The notes beneath the pieces are model-generated. The model was not told where the DNA came from and made no database searches. It saw only the letters and a list, made by a program, of their open reading frames with translations. A program made the position numbers and the translations under genes. From positions 39,761,501-39,825,500 of the forward strand of contig CM077011.1 of NCBI GenBank assembly GCA_039090855.1: DNA of 64,000 nucleotides, given 5' to 3'. This stretch comes from Macrothele yani. Lineage: Eukaryota > Arthropoda > Arachnida > Araneae > Macrothelidae. This document shows positions 40,177 through 50,761 of the stretch, piece by piece (the stretch's first letter is position 1; each line of letters opens with the position of its first letter).

Positions 40177-41423
40177 CAATGAGTGGGCAAATTATTATGA
40201 ACAAACTGGGTAGTAAGTCGTTGGGCAACCTTTCGTCCTTACTTCTGATTGAATTCGCCTTGGTACGGACTCTATTAAATGTCGGTAAGTGACTTGCTGT
40301 ATATTAGCAAAATTACGATGAATTGCACATTCCAGCTCTTTAAGATTTGATGGTAGTGGATCTTACTGTCTAATGCCTCTTTCTACTTAGTCCCACAAAT
40401 GCTCCATTGGATTGAGATCCGGTGATTGAGGAGGCCACTCTAGCAGGAAAAAGTCTCCACGATGCTCCTAAGAGAAACACAACATCCAGGTCTCGTGTAC
40501 CATCTGAGCACTTTCGTGTACCATCTAAGCACTATGGATACTTCTAGGATACTTTCAGCACTCTGGATACTTCTAGGATACTTTCGGCACTATGTATACT
40601 TCCTGAATACTTCCAGCAGCACTATGACTTGGTGGAGGTATCCATCTACATTGGAATAAACCATCAACATAACTGGCTGGACTTGGTCCGCAAGATATTT
40701 TAATACATTTCGACGGTTGCTCCTCACGAATCAAAGAGACCAAACACTCTCACGAAAACATACCCCAGACCATAACGTTGCCTCACACTTCCATCTGCAT
40801 GGTGTAGCTGATAACGGGATTCGCTGGACCGCATTACCGTTTTTCACTTATTTAGTGTCTACTTTTTGTTCTCCTGAGCGAAATGAAGACGTTTTGTTCG
40901 CTGCAGATAGCAATAGCTTAAGGCCAGGCCGTCTGCTTCAACAGCCCATACGATGTAACGTGCGACGAACTGTATGTTGAGAGGTCATCGGACTTGGTCC
41001 CTAATTCAGATTATCTGTTATCTGAAGAAATGTTGCCCGGTTGTTGGACTAAACAAGTCTGCCTACTCTCCGCTCAAATCAAGCATCCAATAGCCGTTGA
41101 CGACCACACGTCTTGCGCTCAGACCCGGTTTTTTGACTGCTGCTGGTCTCCTCTTTGTAAACCTGAACAACTCCTCTGCAATTGAACATTTCACAAGTTG
41201 AGCCGTTTTACTAATGCTCGCATCGATGCTTCGAGCACCCATTATCATTCCACGTTCAAATTCCGTCAAATCGCGTCTTTTAAGCATTGTTTCATGCGCA
41301 ATGCACTTCATTAGTCTGTGGAAGCGGTTTTTAGACCGATTCAGCCATATTTCGTCAGAAGCATTTGCGAAATAGCTATTTTCCATAAACTCGTCTCGTG
41401 GTCATAACATTGTAGTCATTCAG
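40177..41423 (-). mobile_element. Tc1-like transposon, decayed, with internal minisatellite
   Basis: The left end CAATGAGTGGGCAAATTATT ATGAACAA follows a TA; the right end (reverse complement CTGAATGACTACAATGTTAT GACCAC) is a worn partner. Minus-strand transposase: N-terminus at about 41285 (MLKRRDLTEFERGMIMGARS, SKTAQLVKCS), C-terminal box at about 40380-40470 (LEWPPQSPDLNPMEHLWD, with Glu kept, followed by a stop). The middle holds a ~130-bp minisatellite (40495-40630; unit with GGATACTTCTAGGATACTTT) not expected in a transposase. Confidence 0.75.
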
Positions 41424-41617
41424 ATAACACTCACTAGAGGGTTTACCTTTGTACGAGAACAAATGTCTCATTACTTTCATTGAAACCACAATGGATCATT
41501 TTCATTTATAAACGTATAAAAACAAGCTGGTTTTGTAATTCAACTGATATTAATAAAACTTATTAATCAAAACGTCTGATTCATGAATTATACGAGCACG
41601 TATATATATCTTCATTG

Positions 41618-42008
41618 GCATCATCATCAATAACCATTATCAATCCACATCTGGATGAAGGTATCCCTAAGTTCTTTCCACAACGGTATGTCTTGTACCA
41701 GTCTCCTCCATGTTACTACAGCATGCTTTCGAATTTCATCCACACAACTCCCAGATGGTCTTTTTCTGGGTCTTTTCCTCTCCCTCGAAATTCAGTCTAG
41801 AATTTCGGTTGTCCATCGGAGGTCGGTTCTTCTTGCAACATTCTGATCAAGACGTCTTCCACTCTTGTCATTTACCTGATCCACGAGTCCCTCTTCTTAT
41901 CTCTCCTAGTTACGCTAAACATGCACCTCTCCATGCTACTTTCAGTTATCTGCAGTCTTTGTATGTCATGTTTAGTTAAGGCCCACGTCTCTTCACCATA
42001 CGAAAGCA
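41618..42008 (-). pseudogene. RTE 3' end, oldest of three tandem copies
   Basis: At nucleotide level it aligns with 42075-42480 along its length (for example CTCCTCCATGTTACTACAGC against CTCCTCCATGTCACTCCCGC), with frameshifts. It covers only the RTE C-terminus. The tail is CATCATCATCAAT-type on the plus strand. It is more diverged than its neighbours. Confidence 0.85.
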
Positions 42009-42050
42009 CTCAAAGGAGAATTCAATGATCAAATATATATATATATATAT

Positions 42051-42540
42051 ATATCATCATCATCATCATCATTGTCAACCATTATCAATCCACTGCTGGA
42101 CGAAGGTCTCCCCAAGTTTCCTCCACAACGGTCTGTCTTGTGCCAGTCTCCTCCATGTCACTCCCGCATATTTACGAATTTCATCCACCCATCTCCCATG
42201 TGGTCTTTTTCTGGGTCTTTTCCTGTCCCTTGGAATCCAATCTAAAATTTCGGCTGTCCATCTATGGTCTGTCCTTCTGGCAGTATGTCCAGCCCATTGA
42301 CATTTCAGGAATTTAACTCTGATCATGATGTCTTCCACTCTCGTCATTTTTCGGATCCACGAGTTCCTCTTCTTATCTCTCCTGGTTATACCAAGCATGC
42401 ACCTCTCCATGCTTCTTTGAGTTGTCTGCAGCCTTTGTATGTCTCTTTTAGTTAAGGTCCACGTCTCTGCACCATACGTAAGCACTGGAAGGATGCATTG
42501 ATCAAACACTTTTCTTTTAAGACATAATGGCATATTGCTC

Positions 42541-42544
<4 letters not shown>
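42051..42544 (-). pseudogene. RTE 3' end, second tandem copy
   Basis: Open minus-strand frame at 42075-42533 (152 codons): MPLCLKRKVFDQCILPVLTY, GAETWTLTKRDIQRLQTTQR, and the end RRLAQDRPLWRKLGETFVQQ WI. This is the region after the RT core of RTE retrotransposons. It is 5'-truncated at exactly the point where a (TA)n tract separates it from the third copy. The 3' end has (ATG)n/(TA)n microsatellite, typical of RTE tails. Confidence 0.9.
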
Positions 42545-42576
<32 letters not shown>

Positions 42577-42578
<2 letters not shown>

Positions 42579-43475
42579 TCATCATCATTGTCAACCATTA
42601 TCAATCCACTGCTGGACGAAGGTCTCCCCAAGTTTCCTCCACAACGGTCTGTCTTGTGCCAGTCTCCTCCATGTCACTCCCGCATACTTTCGAATTTCAT
42701 TCACCCATCTTCCATGTGGTCTTCTTCTGGGTCTTTTCCTGTCCCTTGGAATCCAATCTAAAATTTCGGCTGTCCATCGATGGTCTGTTCTTCTGGCAGT
42801 ATGTCCAGCCCATTGCCATTTCAGGAATTTAACTCTGATCATGATGTCTTCCACTCTTGTCATTTTTCGGATCCACGTGTTCCTCTTCTTATCTCTCCTG
42901 GTTACACCAAGCATGCATCTGTACATGCTTCTTTGAGTTGTCTGCAGCCTTTGTATGTCTCTTTTAGCTGAGGTCCACGTCTCTGCACCATACGTAAGTA
43001 CTGGAAGGATGCATTGATCAAACACTTTTCTTTTAAGACATAATGGCATATTGCTCTTGAAAATTATGCTGTTTCTTCCAAAAGCTCTCCAGGCAAGTTT
43101 TGTACGCCGATTAATTTCTTCACCAATGTGACCCTCACTTGATATCTGCTGTCCAAGATAAACGTACGTGTCTGTTATCTCCAGCTTTTCTCCATCAATC
43201 GATAAATCTTCATTTCTTCTAAAAGCATTGTACATCACTTTTGTCTTCTGAAAGTTCATTTTTAATCCCACTTCTTTACTCTTGTCAGCAAGTTCCTGGA
43301 TCATACTCTGTAGCTCTGATGGGGTAGTTGCAAAAATGACTATGTCATCAGCAAAACGAAGGTGGGTTAGATAATCTCCATTAATCTTTATCCCTTTGTT
43401 TTCCCAGTTCAGTGATTGAAAGACATTTTCCAATGTGGCATTAAAGAGTTTAGGAGATATAGTTTCACCTTGGGA
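42577..43475 (-). pseudogene. RTE reverse transcriptase C-terminal half, third tandem copy
   Basis: Open frame for about 295 codons. It contains QGETISPKLFNATLENVFQS, HLRFADDIVIFATTPSELQS (the FADD catalytic box), LKMNFQKTKVMYNAF (thumb start), VYLGQQISSEGHI, INRRTKLAWRAFGRN, LTYGAETWT and the LRR-like tail VTWRRLAQDRPLWRKLG. The sequence before QGET, at 43475, changes abruptly into the Tc1-like element. The endonuclease and RT N-terminus are absent. It has no stop in its remaining part, so it is the youngest RTE copy here. The function was target-primed reverse transcription. Confidence 0.93.
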
Positions 43476-43478
43476 GGG

Positions 43479-44640
43479 GGAGTGTCGGAAGGGCTTACGG
43501 GCCGGGCGGTGTACGCTCAGCAATTCAGTGAAAGCTATTGCACGGTGTACATCGGTTTGAACGAAGTAGTCGAGTTGCTGCCACTGTGTGATATGGACAA
43601 CTGGCGATCCAGTAGACAACATCTGGATAACTTTACCTGAGGTCGCGTCATTGGGAAGTTGGAAGAAGGTCTAAGTGTGACTAGTGTGGCCAAGGAGTTC
43701 GGGATCGCTCACAGAATCGTTTAACGAGCTTGGAGAACATTTGAAACGACAGGAACAGTTGTCCGAAAGTTCAGCAGTTGTCGTGCACGAGCAACCACGG
43801 TAGCGGAGGACCGGTATATTGTCCTACAGGCGAGAAGAGACAGACGACAGGCAGCGGGAGAAATCGCAAGGCACATGCAATAGACAACTGGACGTCCGTT
43901 ATCACGTTTTACCGTAGCCAGGAGGCTGCACAAAGGTGGTCTATTTGCACGACAACCAGTACGGTGTGCGGCGTTAACGCCTGTTCATCTGAGACGGTGG
44001 TTTCTGTGGTGAAAGGAACACAAGAACTGGACACATCAGCAATGGGGGCGAGTTCTCTTTACGGATGAGAGCCGATTTAGTCTGACGAGCGATTCTTGAC
44101 GTATACACATCTGGATAGAGCAGGGAACACGCAATCACACCTCCAACATCATCGAAAGGGGTCGGTTTGGAGGTGGCGGAGTTCTCGTTTGGGACGGTAT
44201 CATGTTTGGTAGCCGTACTGACCTCCACATCTTCCAATTAGGTTCAGTCATTGGTGTCCACCATTGTACCGAGGTTTTCCTACCTCACGTGCGTCTGTTT
44301 AGAGGTGCTGTGGGTGCAGAGATCCTCTTCATGGACGACAACGCTACACCTCATCGTACAGTGGCTGTCTCAGAGCTGTTGGAGAGTAATGATATTCAAC
44401 GCATGGATTGGCCTGCAAGGTCCCTGGACCTAAATCCAATCGAACACGTGTGGGACCTTCTCGGGAGATACTTGGCAGCACGTCACCAGCCGCCAGCAAC
44501 GATTCCGCAGCTGCGATTGGCGCTACAAGAGGAATGGGCCGCGATGCCTCAACAGCTCCTTGACAACCTCGTCCTCAGCATGGACAGACGTTGTAAATCC
44601 TGCAACGCAGTCAGGGGTGATCATATCCTCTACTAAAGAC
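43479..44640 (+). pseudogene. Tc1-like DD34E transposase, several stops, all catalytic residues kept
   Basis: Plus strand. Readable from RVIGKLEEGLSVTSVAKEFG at about 43643 (N-terminal helix-turn-helix) through RRDRRQAAGEIARHMQ, RLHKGGLFARQPVRC, GRVLFTDESRFSLTSDS (first Asp), GGGVLVWDGIMFGSRTDLHI, VRLFRGAVGAEILFMDDNAT (second Asp) and RSLDLNPIEHVWDLLGRYLA (Glu, 34 residues later), ending VRGDHILY at 44634. In-frame stops occur near 43722, 43879, 44017 and 44097. Terminal repeats are not found; the left side abuts the RTE copy. Confidence 0.88.
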
Positions 44641-44879
44641 TGGATGTTTCATGGCAGCCGCCTGTCACATGGACGTTTCTGTCTTCTGTCCAGTTGTGCT
44701 CGAAGCTACCTTTTCAATAAAGTGCCTTTGTATCCTTTGGATTCTTTGTTTGGACGGTTTTGCTCACTTGTCCCATATTCTTACATCTTGATCTTAAGGT
44801 ATGATCTGAGTTAATGTGGAGCACTTCTGCACGACGTTACATTCGAAAAACCGCCTCGTCCTTAATTTCTCTACGTCAG

Positions 44880-45093
44880 TGTATATATGGCCTTAATGCT
44901 TGCATTGATCTTTCGAGACATGCTTTCGACAAGGGTTTGGAACACAGCGATAGGTATGCGCTTCCATTCAGTACATAATGCTGCCGCTAAATATTGCTTT
45001 GTAATAGGCCTTGGTTCCAAACTTCTTATGCGGCGCTCTAATTCATCCCATAAGTGTTTTATGGGATTAAGATCAGGGCTCTGTGCTAGACAT
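44880..45093 (-). pseudogene. Tc1-like transposase C-terminal fragment fused to mariner
   Basis: Minus-strand frame: LAQSPDLNPIKHLWDELERR, then RSLEPRPITKQYLAAALCTE and WKRIPIAVFQTLVESMSRKI. This is the Tc1 C-terminal catalytic box, but the Glu is Lys (PIKHLWD). The fragment begins abruptly at about 45093, where mariner coding sequence on the same strand ends. Confidence 0.82.
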
Positions 45094-45938
45094 TATTAAT
45101 GGTTTGGTTCCTTGGAAGCAATTCAAAATACGCAATACCTTTGAAATCCCAGGCTGACAGCATAGCCTTCATTTGGTGCATATCTGCTTTTGAAGTGCTT
45201 TGAGTAGGTATATCATGCTTTCTCTACAACCTTTTTCGTTCGACGTTGTTGTAGATGATCCATTTGTCATCGCCTGTTATCATACATTTTAAAAATGGAT
45301 CGGTTTTTTTCATGTTTCAAGAGCGAATTGCAGATGCCAACGCGCTTACTGAGATGAATTTTTTTGAGCTCATGGGGTTTTCAACAAATTTTATTTAAGA
45401 AAATAGGCTTATCGAGTTTACTAACGTATCCCAGTTGCTTTAAATGGTTTTTATCGCACGATTTCGATATGTTAAGATTGTCAGCAATCTCTCGTGTTGT
45501 TAAACACCGATTGGATTCGATCAATGCCTTTAGTTTGTTGTCATGATTTTCGATTGGACTTCCTGAGCGTGGTGCATTTCTCACAACAAAATTTCCAGAC
45601 CGATATTTCGCAAACCAATTTTGGCACTGCCTTAGTTTTAAGGCATCTTCACCATACACATCACATAACTTTTTGTGAGCTTGCACAGCGTTTTTAGCTT
45701 TTCGGAAGTACTACAGCAAAACATGACGAAGATGTTCCTTTTGATTGTCCATTTTGAAATCGACGCCAAGCAAACACTTGTTAAGGAAATCGTGCACTTT
45801 CTGTTTCTAAAATAAGCTTGAAGTGTCAGCTGTCACGATACATAATGAACTTGCGATTTGAAATGACGTTAGTTACATTTCAAGACATGTTGCGCCATCT
45901 ATGTGTAAAAAAACGCAATGACTTTTTTGCCAACCCAA
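45094..45938 (-). pseudogene. mariner transposase, 3'-truncated, with 5' terminal repeat
   Basis: Terminal repeat TTGGGTTGGCAAAAAAGTCA on the minus strand at 45919-45938, flanked by TA (45939-45940), is typical of mariner. The transposase starts at the ATG at 45753 (MDNQKEHLRHVLL, stop, then YFRKAKNAVQAHKKLCDVYG, EDALKLRQCQNWFAKYRSG). It continues SPIENHDNKLKALIESNRCL, HLKQLGYVSKLD, HELKKIHLSKRVGICNSLLK and a worn GDEKW region. It breaks off near ELLPRNQTIN-like sequence at about 45100 before the second Asp. The mariner lies within an RTE relic on its right side. Confidence 0.87.
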
Positions 45939-45943
45939 TACAT

Positions 45944-46090
45944 CCATTAAACCTTTTCCTCTTGTCTTTCCTGTCCAATGATTGAAAGACGTTCTGCCAT
46001 GTGGCATGGAATAACTTCGGAAATATGGTGTCGCCTTGTCTTACTCCCTTTCCAATTTTTATATGTGACATGTTTCCGAACAGACAAATT
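45944..46090 (-). pseudogene. RTE reverse transcriptase fragment interrupted by mariner
   Basis: Minus-strand frame: MSHIKIGKGVRQGDTIFPKL, FHATWQNVFQSLDRKDK, then FNG. This matches the start of the RTE copy at 43475 (QGETISPKLFNATLENVFQS) and includes the upstream GVRQGD box missing there. It ends where the mariner terminal repeat starts. The expected continuation is not found next to 45094, so this is not a simple nested insertion. Confidence 0.82.
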
Positions 46091-46269
46091 TGTTGCCCTT
46101 ACAGTTTCATAGATACGTACTATACGAAACCAGTCGGAATCGTCGGTAAGTTTTTCTTTTCCTTTGAAAATGATAAACTGATATGAAACAACAAATGTAA
46201 AATTTATTTGATTGACAAATTTATTAAACCACTTCAGTAAAGACAATAGTCTAGGTTCGGGATTTTTTT
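46091..46269. other. Duplicated flank of the SINE array
   Basis: About 60 bp at 46118-46182 (TACGAAACCAGTCGGAATCG, then TTTGAAAATGATAAACTGAT) recurs, diverged, at 46715-46788 beyond the SINE trimer. Confidence 0.55.
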
Positions 46270-46735
46270 GTAACTGAAGATTTAACGACCACCGTGAGCA
46301 ACTCAATGGGCTATAAGCAATTGCCCGTTCCTAATTTAAGGTCAGTGGTTCCAGGGAACGGAGAGAGCCAGTGCCGTAAGACAAACACAACATCCATGCC
46401 TCACGGGGATTCGAACCCGTACCCTTCACGAACGAATGATCATAAGTCAACACTTGGGCTAAAAATAGTCGCCCGTCCCTAATTTAGGGTCACTGGTTTC
46501 AGGAAAGGGAGAGGGCCAGTGCCGTAAGACAAACACGACATCCATGCCTCACGGGGATTCGAACCAGGACCCTTCACAAACGAATGATCATAAGCCAACA
46601 CTTGGGCTATAAGCAGTCGCCCGTCCCTAATTTAGGGTCACTGGTTTCAGGGAAGGGAGAGGGCCAGTGCCGTAAGACAAACACAACATCTATGCCTCAC
46701 CGGGATTCGAACACGGTACACGAAACCCGCCGGAA
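46270..46735 (-). repeat. Tandem SINE family 1 trimer (148-bp period)
   Basis: The word GGGCTATAAGCAGTCGCCCG or a close variant occurs at 46308, 46456 and 46604, exactly 148 bp apart each time. Only the outer left unit keeps the full 3' end (GTTGCTCACGGTGGTCGTTAA on the minus strand). Each unit carries a B-box (GGTTCGAATCCCCG-type). The head of one unit fuses directly to the body of the next at CACTTGGGCTA, so the array grew by local duplication, not by three insertions. Confidence 0.88.
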
Positions 46736-46837
46736 TCGACGAATAGTTTTTTTTTTTTTTTTTTTTTTGAAAAGAATAAAATCATATGAAACTTTGAAGA
46801 TGGCAACCCGATTTTTGGTGTAAATGTGACAAGGATG

Positions 46838-46937
46838 GTAAGTCAGATAATATTCGAAAACTTGAAAATTTCATCGTCCTGGAGAGGGGCTCGAAGCCGC
46901 GTCTCCCTGATAGCGCCCGGGTATGCTAACCACTATT
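46838..46937 (-). repeat. tRNA-derived SINE, family 2 (diverged)
   Basis: Aligns with 9713-9826: TCAGATAATATTCGAAAACT, CATCGTCCTGGAGAGGGGCT, GGGTATGCTAACCACTA. The B-box is worn. It has an adjacent T homopolymer at 46748-46768 of uncertain origin. Confidence 0.6.
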
Positions 46938-46995
46938 TTTTCATGACAAATATGAAACGTTTATTTACATCTTTACATAATGGGAAACGTCTTAC

Positions 46996-47337
46996 CTACG
47001 TGAATAAACTGGATCGAATGAATGTTAAATTGTATATATACATCACACAGTCCAATGGCACAATGCAAGCAGGTCTTCGAGTCTTCGCTGTTCCGATAAG
47101 AACTTTCAAACAAATTCCTGCTAGCTTTGCTTTGCACAACGGTTTGCTGAGAAGAGAGACTTCGGACTTTGGACTATCTGAGTTCCTCCATACCTCCGCC
47201 TTCAACATCGCGTGAGTCACCCGCAGGCGATCGGATGTAAACCACACGCTTCTCCTTTTGACTTTACATGGGAACTTTGCCGCATCACAACGCCCGAACC
47301 GTTGCCCCAATCTCATTTTTCTCAACGACTGGCACAT
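46996..47337 (-). other. Unrecognised ORF, 113 codons
   Basis: A basic, Cys- and Arg-rich frame (MCQSLRKMRLGQRFGRCDAA onward). The opposite strand is also open over 46826-47215. GC content is higher than the surroundings at 47040-47330. I recognise no domain, and no upstream promoter or splice signal is clear. It could be a fragment of an unrecognised mobile element or chance. Confidence 0.2.
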
Positions 47338-47339
47338 CT

Positions 47340-49250
47340 ACATGGTAAGACCTTTATTTTGATACCTTAACCATATCTTAACGTTCAGCCGTTCTCTCAC
47401 AACTGGTTTTACAGTAAAAAACCTTATAGACCTGATATACAGATTATCAAAAAACATTAAAGTAAGCATCTTTAATACCGCCGAATTTCAAAGACGTTAT
47501 AACTGTTGATGGTTTCATTGGCTTTTCCACAATCAATAAAAGCCACGCAAATATCACTTCCTGTTTACAGATATGAATGTTATGTCTATTTGTAATGAAT
47601 TCAGCTGTTTTTGTTAGCAGCAAAACATATTTATTTTCATCAGTTTAAATGAATGCCAACGAACAAAGCTCCAAAAGCTTCTCAACTACTTATTAAAATG
47701 CAAATGTGAGTAATTGTAAATAGATAGCTCCTGAAAGCCCTTGTCGCAGAGTACGCCCAAGCCTTTTTACTGAATCTTTGAAATTCGAAGCTATGATTAA
47801 TTCTGCAGTCTTTCTCACAGTTTTTAGGGAATGATTGCATTAATAAATCTCATGCACATGAAGGCTGGAACAATCCCATATTTTTAATTTCAGTTTACTT
47901 GTTGCAAGAAAGGGGACGATCCAGAAAAAACCCCACATCTATGCGTATCCGTCTCAAATGCAAGTTCTAGGATCTTACGATTCCGATTCTTTCATTTTTT
48001 TATTTCTCTCTCTTATTAGACGCCAGACATAATTATCGTTTCTTTCATCCACTTCCTTTTGTTACATTTCCCCCTAAGAAGTAAATTAAATCCACTGGGA
48101 ATTATATTTTGAATTTTATTGAAGCTTTAAACTGCTACGGAGACATAATAGAAGATATGAATAACATTTTTTCCCATTGAGAAGCTTTTAAATTTTCTTA
48201 ATTCCAGTTTTCAAACTTTAGAAGAAAAAGTCCTTTAATGTTACTGTAGAAAGATTAATAACAATATACATGCTCGTAATCGTGTAAGGAATTAAGAACA
48301 TGTTATGTCTCAAAAGTAAACACTAATATTTTATGACAGAACCGGTAATAATAACAGTAATAATAATAACAAATGAAACTGCCACAAGGAATAACTGACA
48401 TCCAGAATAACTTCGCTTTGAGAAGACGCAATTAAAAAGGATATTATTCTATGTCTGAATGGGATTGTAAAAACTTATTTGAAATAAAGCATCGCAGAAA
48501 ACTGGATATATCCAATAAAAATTGCAATTTACGAAAACTTAATGCAAAAGCGATAGTAATTAGGTACTACATCTACAAGACATTAACTAAATCTCAACGC
48601 AGTATATTTGAAATTTTTAAATACATGTGTACTGACAAAACTTTCCTTTTCTTAGGGAGGGGGAAGGGTTAGAGATGGGTTTTTTTTTCAAGTTGTCATG
48701 TGCAACCCTCAAAAGCAATCAAATCATTAGTGCCTAATGTAACAAACGAGAATCAGGCTTTTGTTTCGGAAAGGCAGTCAAAACTATTAAAAAATCAGTC
48801 TGAAATGAAATTGAAAAACGCATTTGTTTAATCCACTGAAGGGTTAGCTGCATAAAAAATTACTACAAAGACAATTTGATTAGAAAATTAGATTTCAGCA
48901 TAAAAGTATGCAGAATCCTTAAAACATATCATAATTTATAGCATTCAAACCCATCTTTAATAAATGCACGAGAACACAAAGTAACATGAACGGTATTTGA
49001 TTAATTCACTTTGAACATGAAAAAATTGTAAACGTTTCTACAGATGAAAAAATTAAATAAATACGACTAATTTAAATGAATTTCTAGCTGGAAATTTATC
49101 GTAGAAAAGTTATTTAAATTCATTTTTGCCCATATGAATATGTGAAAGAATCCGCTGGCTTGACACCTGATTGATTCACCCTTATCATTATTCCTCAAAA
49201 CACTTTGTTGTTTCTCTAGAAGGCAAACGAATAAGAAGAAACGCGGATAT
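47340..49250. other. No gene seen
   Basis: Long AT-rich stretch without repeats or coding that I can support. Runs of (TAA)n-like sequence lie at 48345-48372. Confidence 0.5.
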
Positions 49251-49254
49251 TTTG

Positions 49255-50305
49255 GAAGAGCACAATTACAATATTTCTAAAGCGCTTATGGAGTAGCAAG
49301 AATCCGTTTATTTAGCGGTGAAATACAGTCTATACTTGTACAATTGCCAAGCTTTCTATTATCACCTGGAAGGTTTTTCAGGACAATGATTTGATATAAT
49401 GTAAAATGCAGGAAAAGAACGCGTAAAAAACAAAGGTAAGTTTTGAAAAATGGCGCAGAAGACATCACGAGTGGTACTGAGTGTTATTTATCTAACGATT
49501 ATACCCGGTGTTACATACATCGTTAATAAAGCACACCAAACCATTGATAGTTCCTAAGTGACACGAAAGAGTAAAACTATACTAGTAATCCGATTGATTG
49601 TCGTAAAAATATAAATATACGTTTCCAAGTTTTCGCAGATCAGTCGGATGGCGTTTTCAGGGAAGGTAGACAGAAAACTGCAGTTTTCTGTAGTTTTCGG
49701 ATTACTGGTATATATTTATTTTGTTGTGTATAGTTACTGTATAGTTCCTCGTTATTAATTTAATTATATAATGAGAGCATCACTGCATGTTAGCTTGCTG
49801 GAGATGAATTCAGTTGTCTCCCTGATGGCTATCTCATCAAAGCTTGCACAAGAGAACACTCTTCTAACAATATACCTATATGTTAGAAGAGTTACACATT
49901 GTGTAATAATTGCCCCATGTACGAAGTTTAAGGAGACAATTGAAATCCTCTATTGAGTGCCATCAGGAAGACAATTGAAATCCTCTCAGAAAGCTAGCAT
50001 GAATGACATCTCTATGGAATTACAAATGGTTTGGCATGTATCATTTAGGAATAGAAACACGTCGCACCTCAGCGTATAATCACGTGAAAACAAAAACACG
50101 TGAAGTTGCTCGTGATGTCCTCTCTCTCCTCGGTACTTTCAAAACTTCTCTCTGTTTCTTAAGTGTCCTAATTCTCAGAATTTCGCGTGCACTTAAAAGG
50201 CCTCCTGGGAAAAGCGAAACCTTGGCGACTTGCATATACCTGCTGAATTAAGACACTGGATAAACGGATTTATACAACGCTATAAGCGTTTTGAATTTTC
50301 ATAAC
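49255..50305. repeat. Spaced inverted repeat (arms ~200 bp)
   Basis: The left arm 49255-49475 (read on the minus strand) and the right arm 50105-50305 (plus) share CACGAGTGATGTCYTCTCY-type starts, TTTCAAAACTTNYCTNTGTTT, CCTGGGAA/CCAGGTGA, AACGGATT and ATAAGCG. Translated, both give (F)KT.LCFL.VL.L, so they are homologous although neither is a recognised protein. The 630-bp spacer holds the dispersed repeat at 49572-49690 (partner at 19985) and an 11-bp-stem hairpin at 49858-49892 (CTCTTCTAACA/TGTTAGAAGAG). Confidence 0.6.
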
Positions 50306-50761
50306 TTTCCCTTTGGTTTTCAGTAATTAGATTTAAACGTATGCATTTGTAAATTTATCATTTCGAAAGTAAATAAAACAAATTTAAACAGTTCTACATT
50401 GATTTTAATGCGTTGTAAAAGAATGCCAATCTCGCAGACAAGATATCCGAATACAGTTTGTAAATACAAACGGAAATAGGTATGTAAATCATAATTTTAG
50501 CCTTGATTTCAAACAAAAACAAGCAATTTCTGCGATTAAACATTTAACTTAAATTCTGTATTCTTTGTGGTGTCCCTAGTTCCTTTTTAAGTTGGACGTC
50601 TATAGTGATTTTCCTTCCTATACTTCCAAAGGAAAAAGCAATTGGACCCTTTTCCTCAGCAAAGGAAGATTTCGCATTCATCAAAATTGGCTCACTGATA
50701 AAAATACATCATAACTTAGATTGTACAATCGGTGTTTTTTCCAAAATCCTTTCCTGAACTA

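Noticed and set aside
46826..47337. Possible host gene (open on both strands, higher GC)
   Set aside because: No domain, splice sites or repeats of known type recognised; left as an unassigned ORF.
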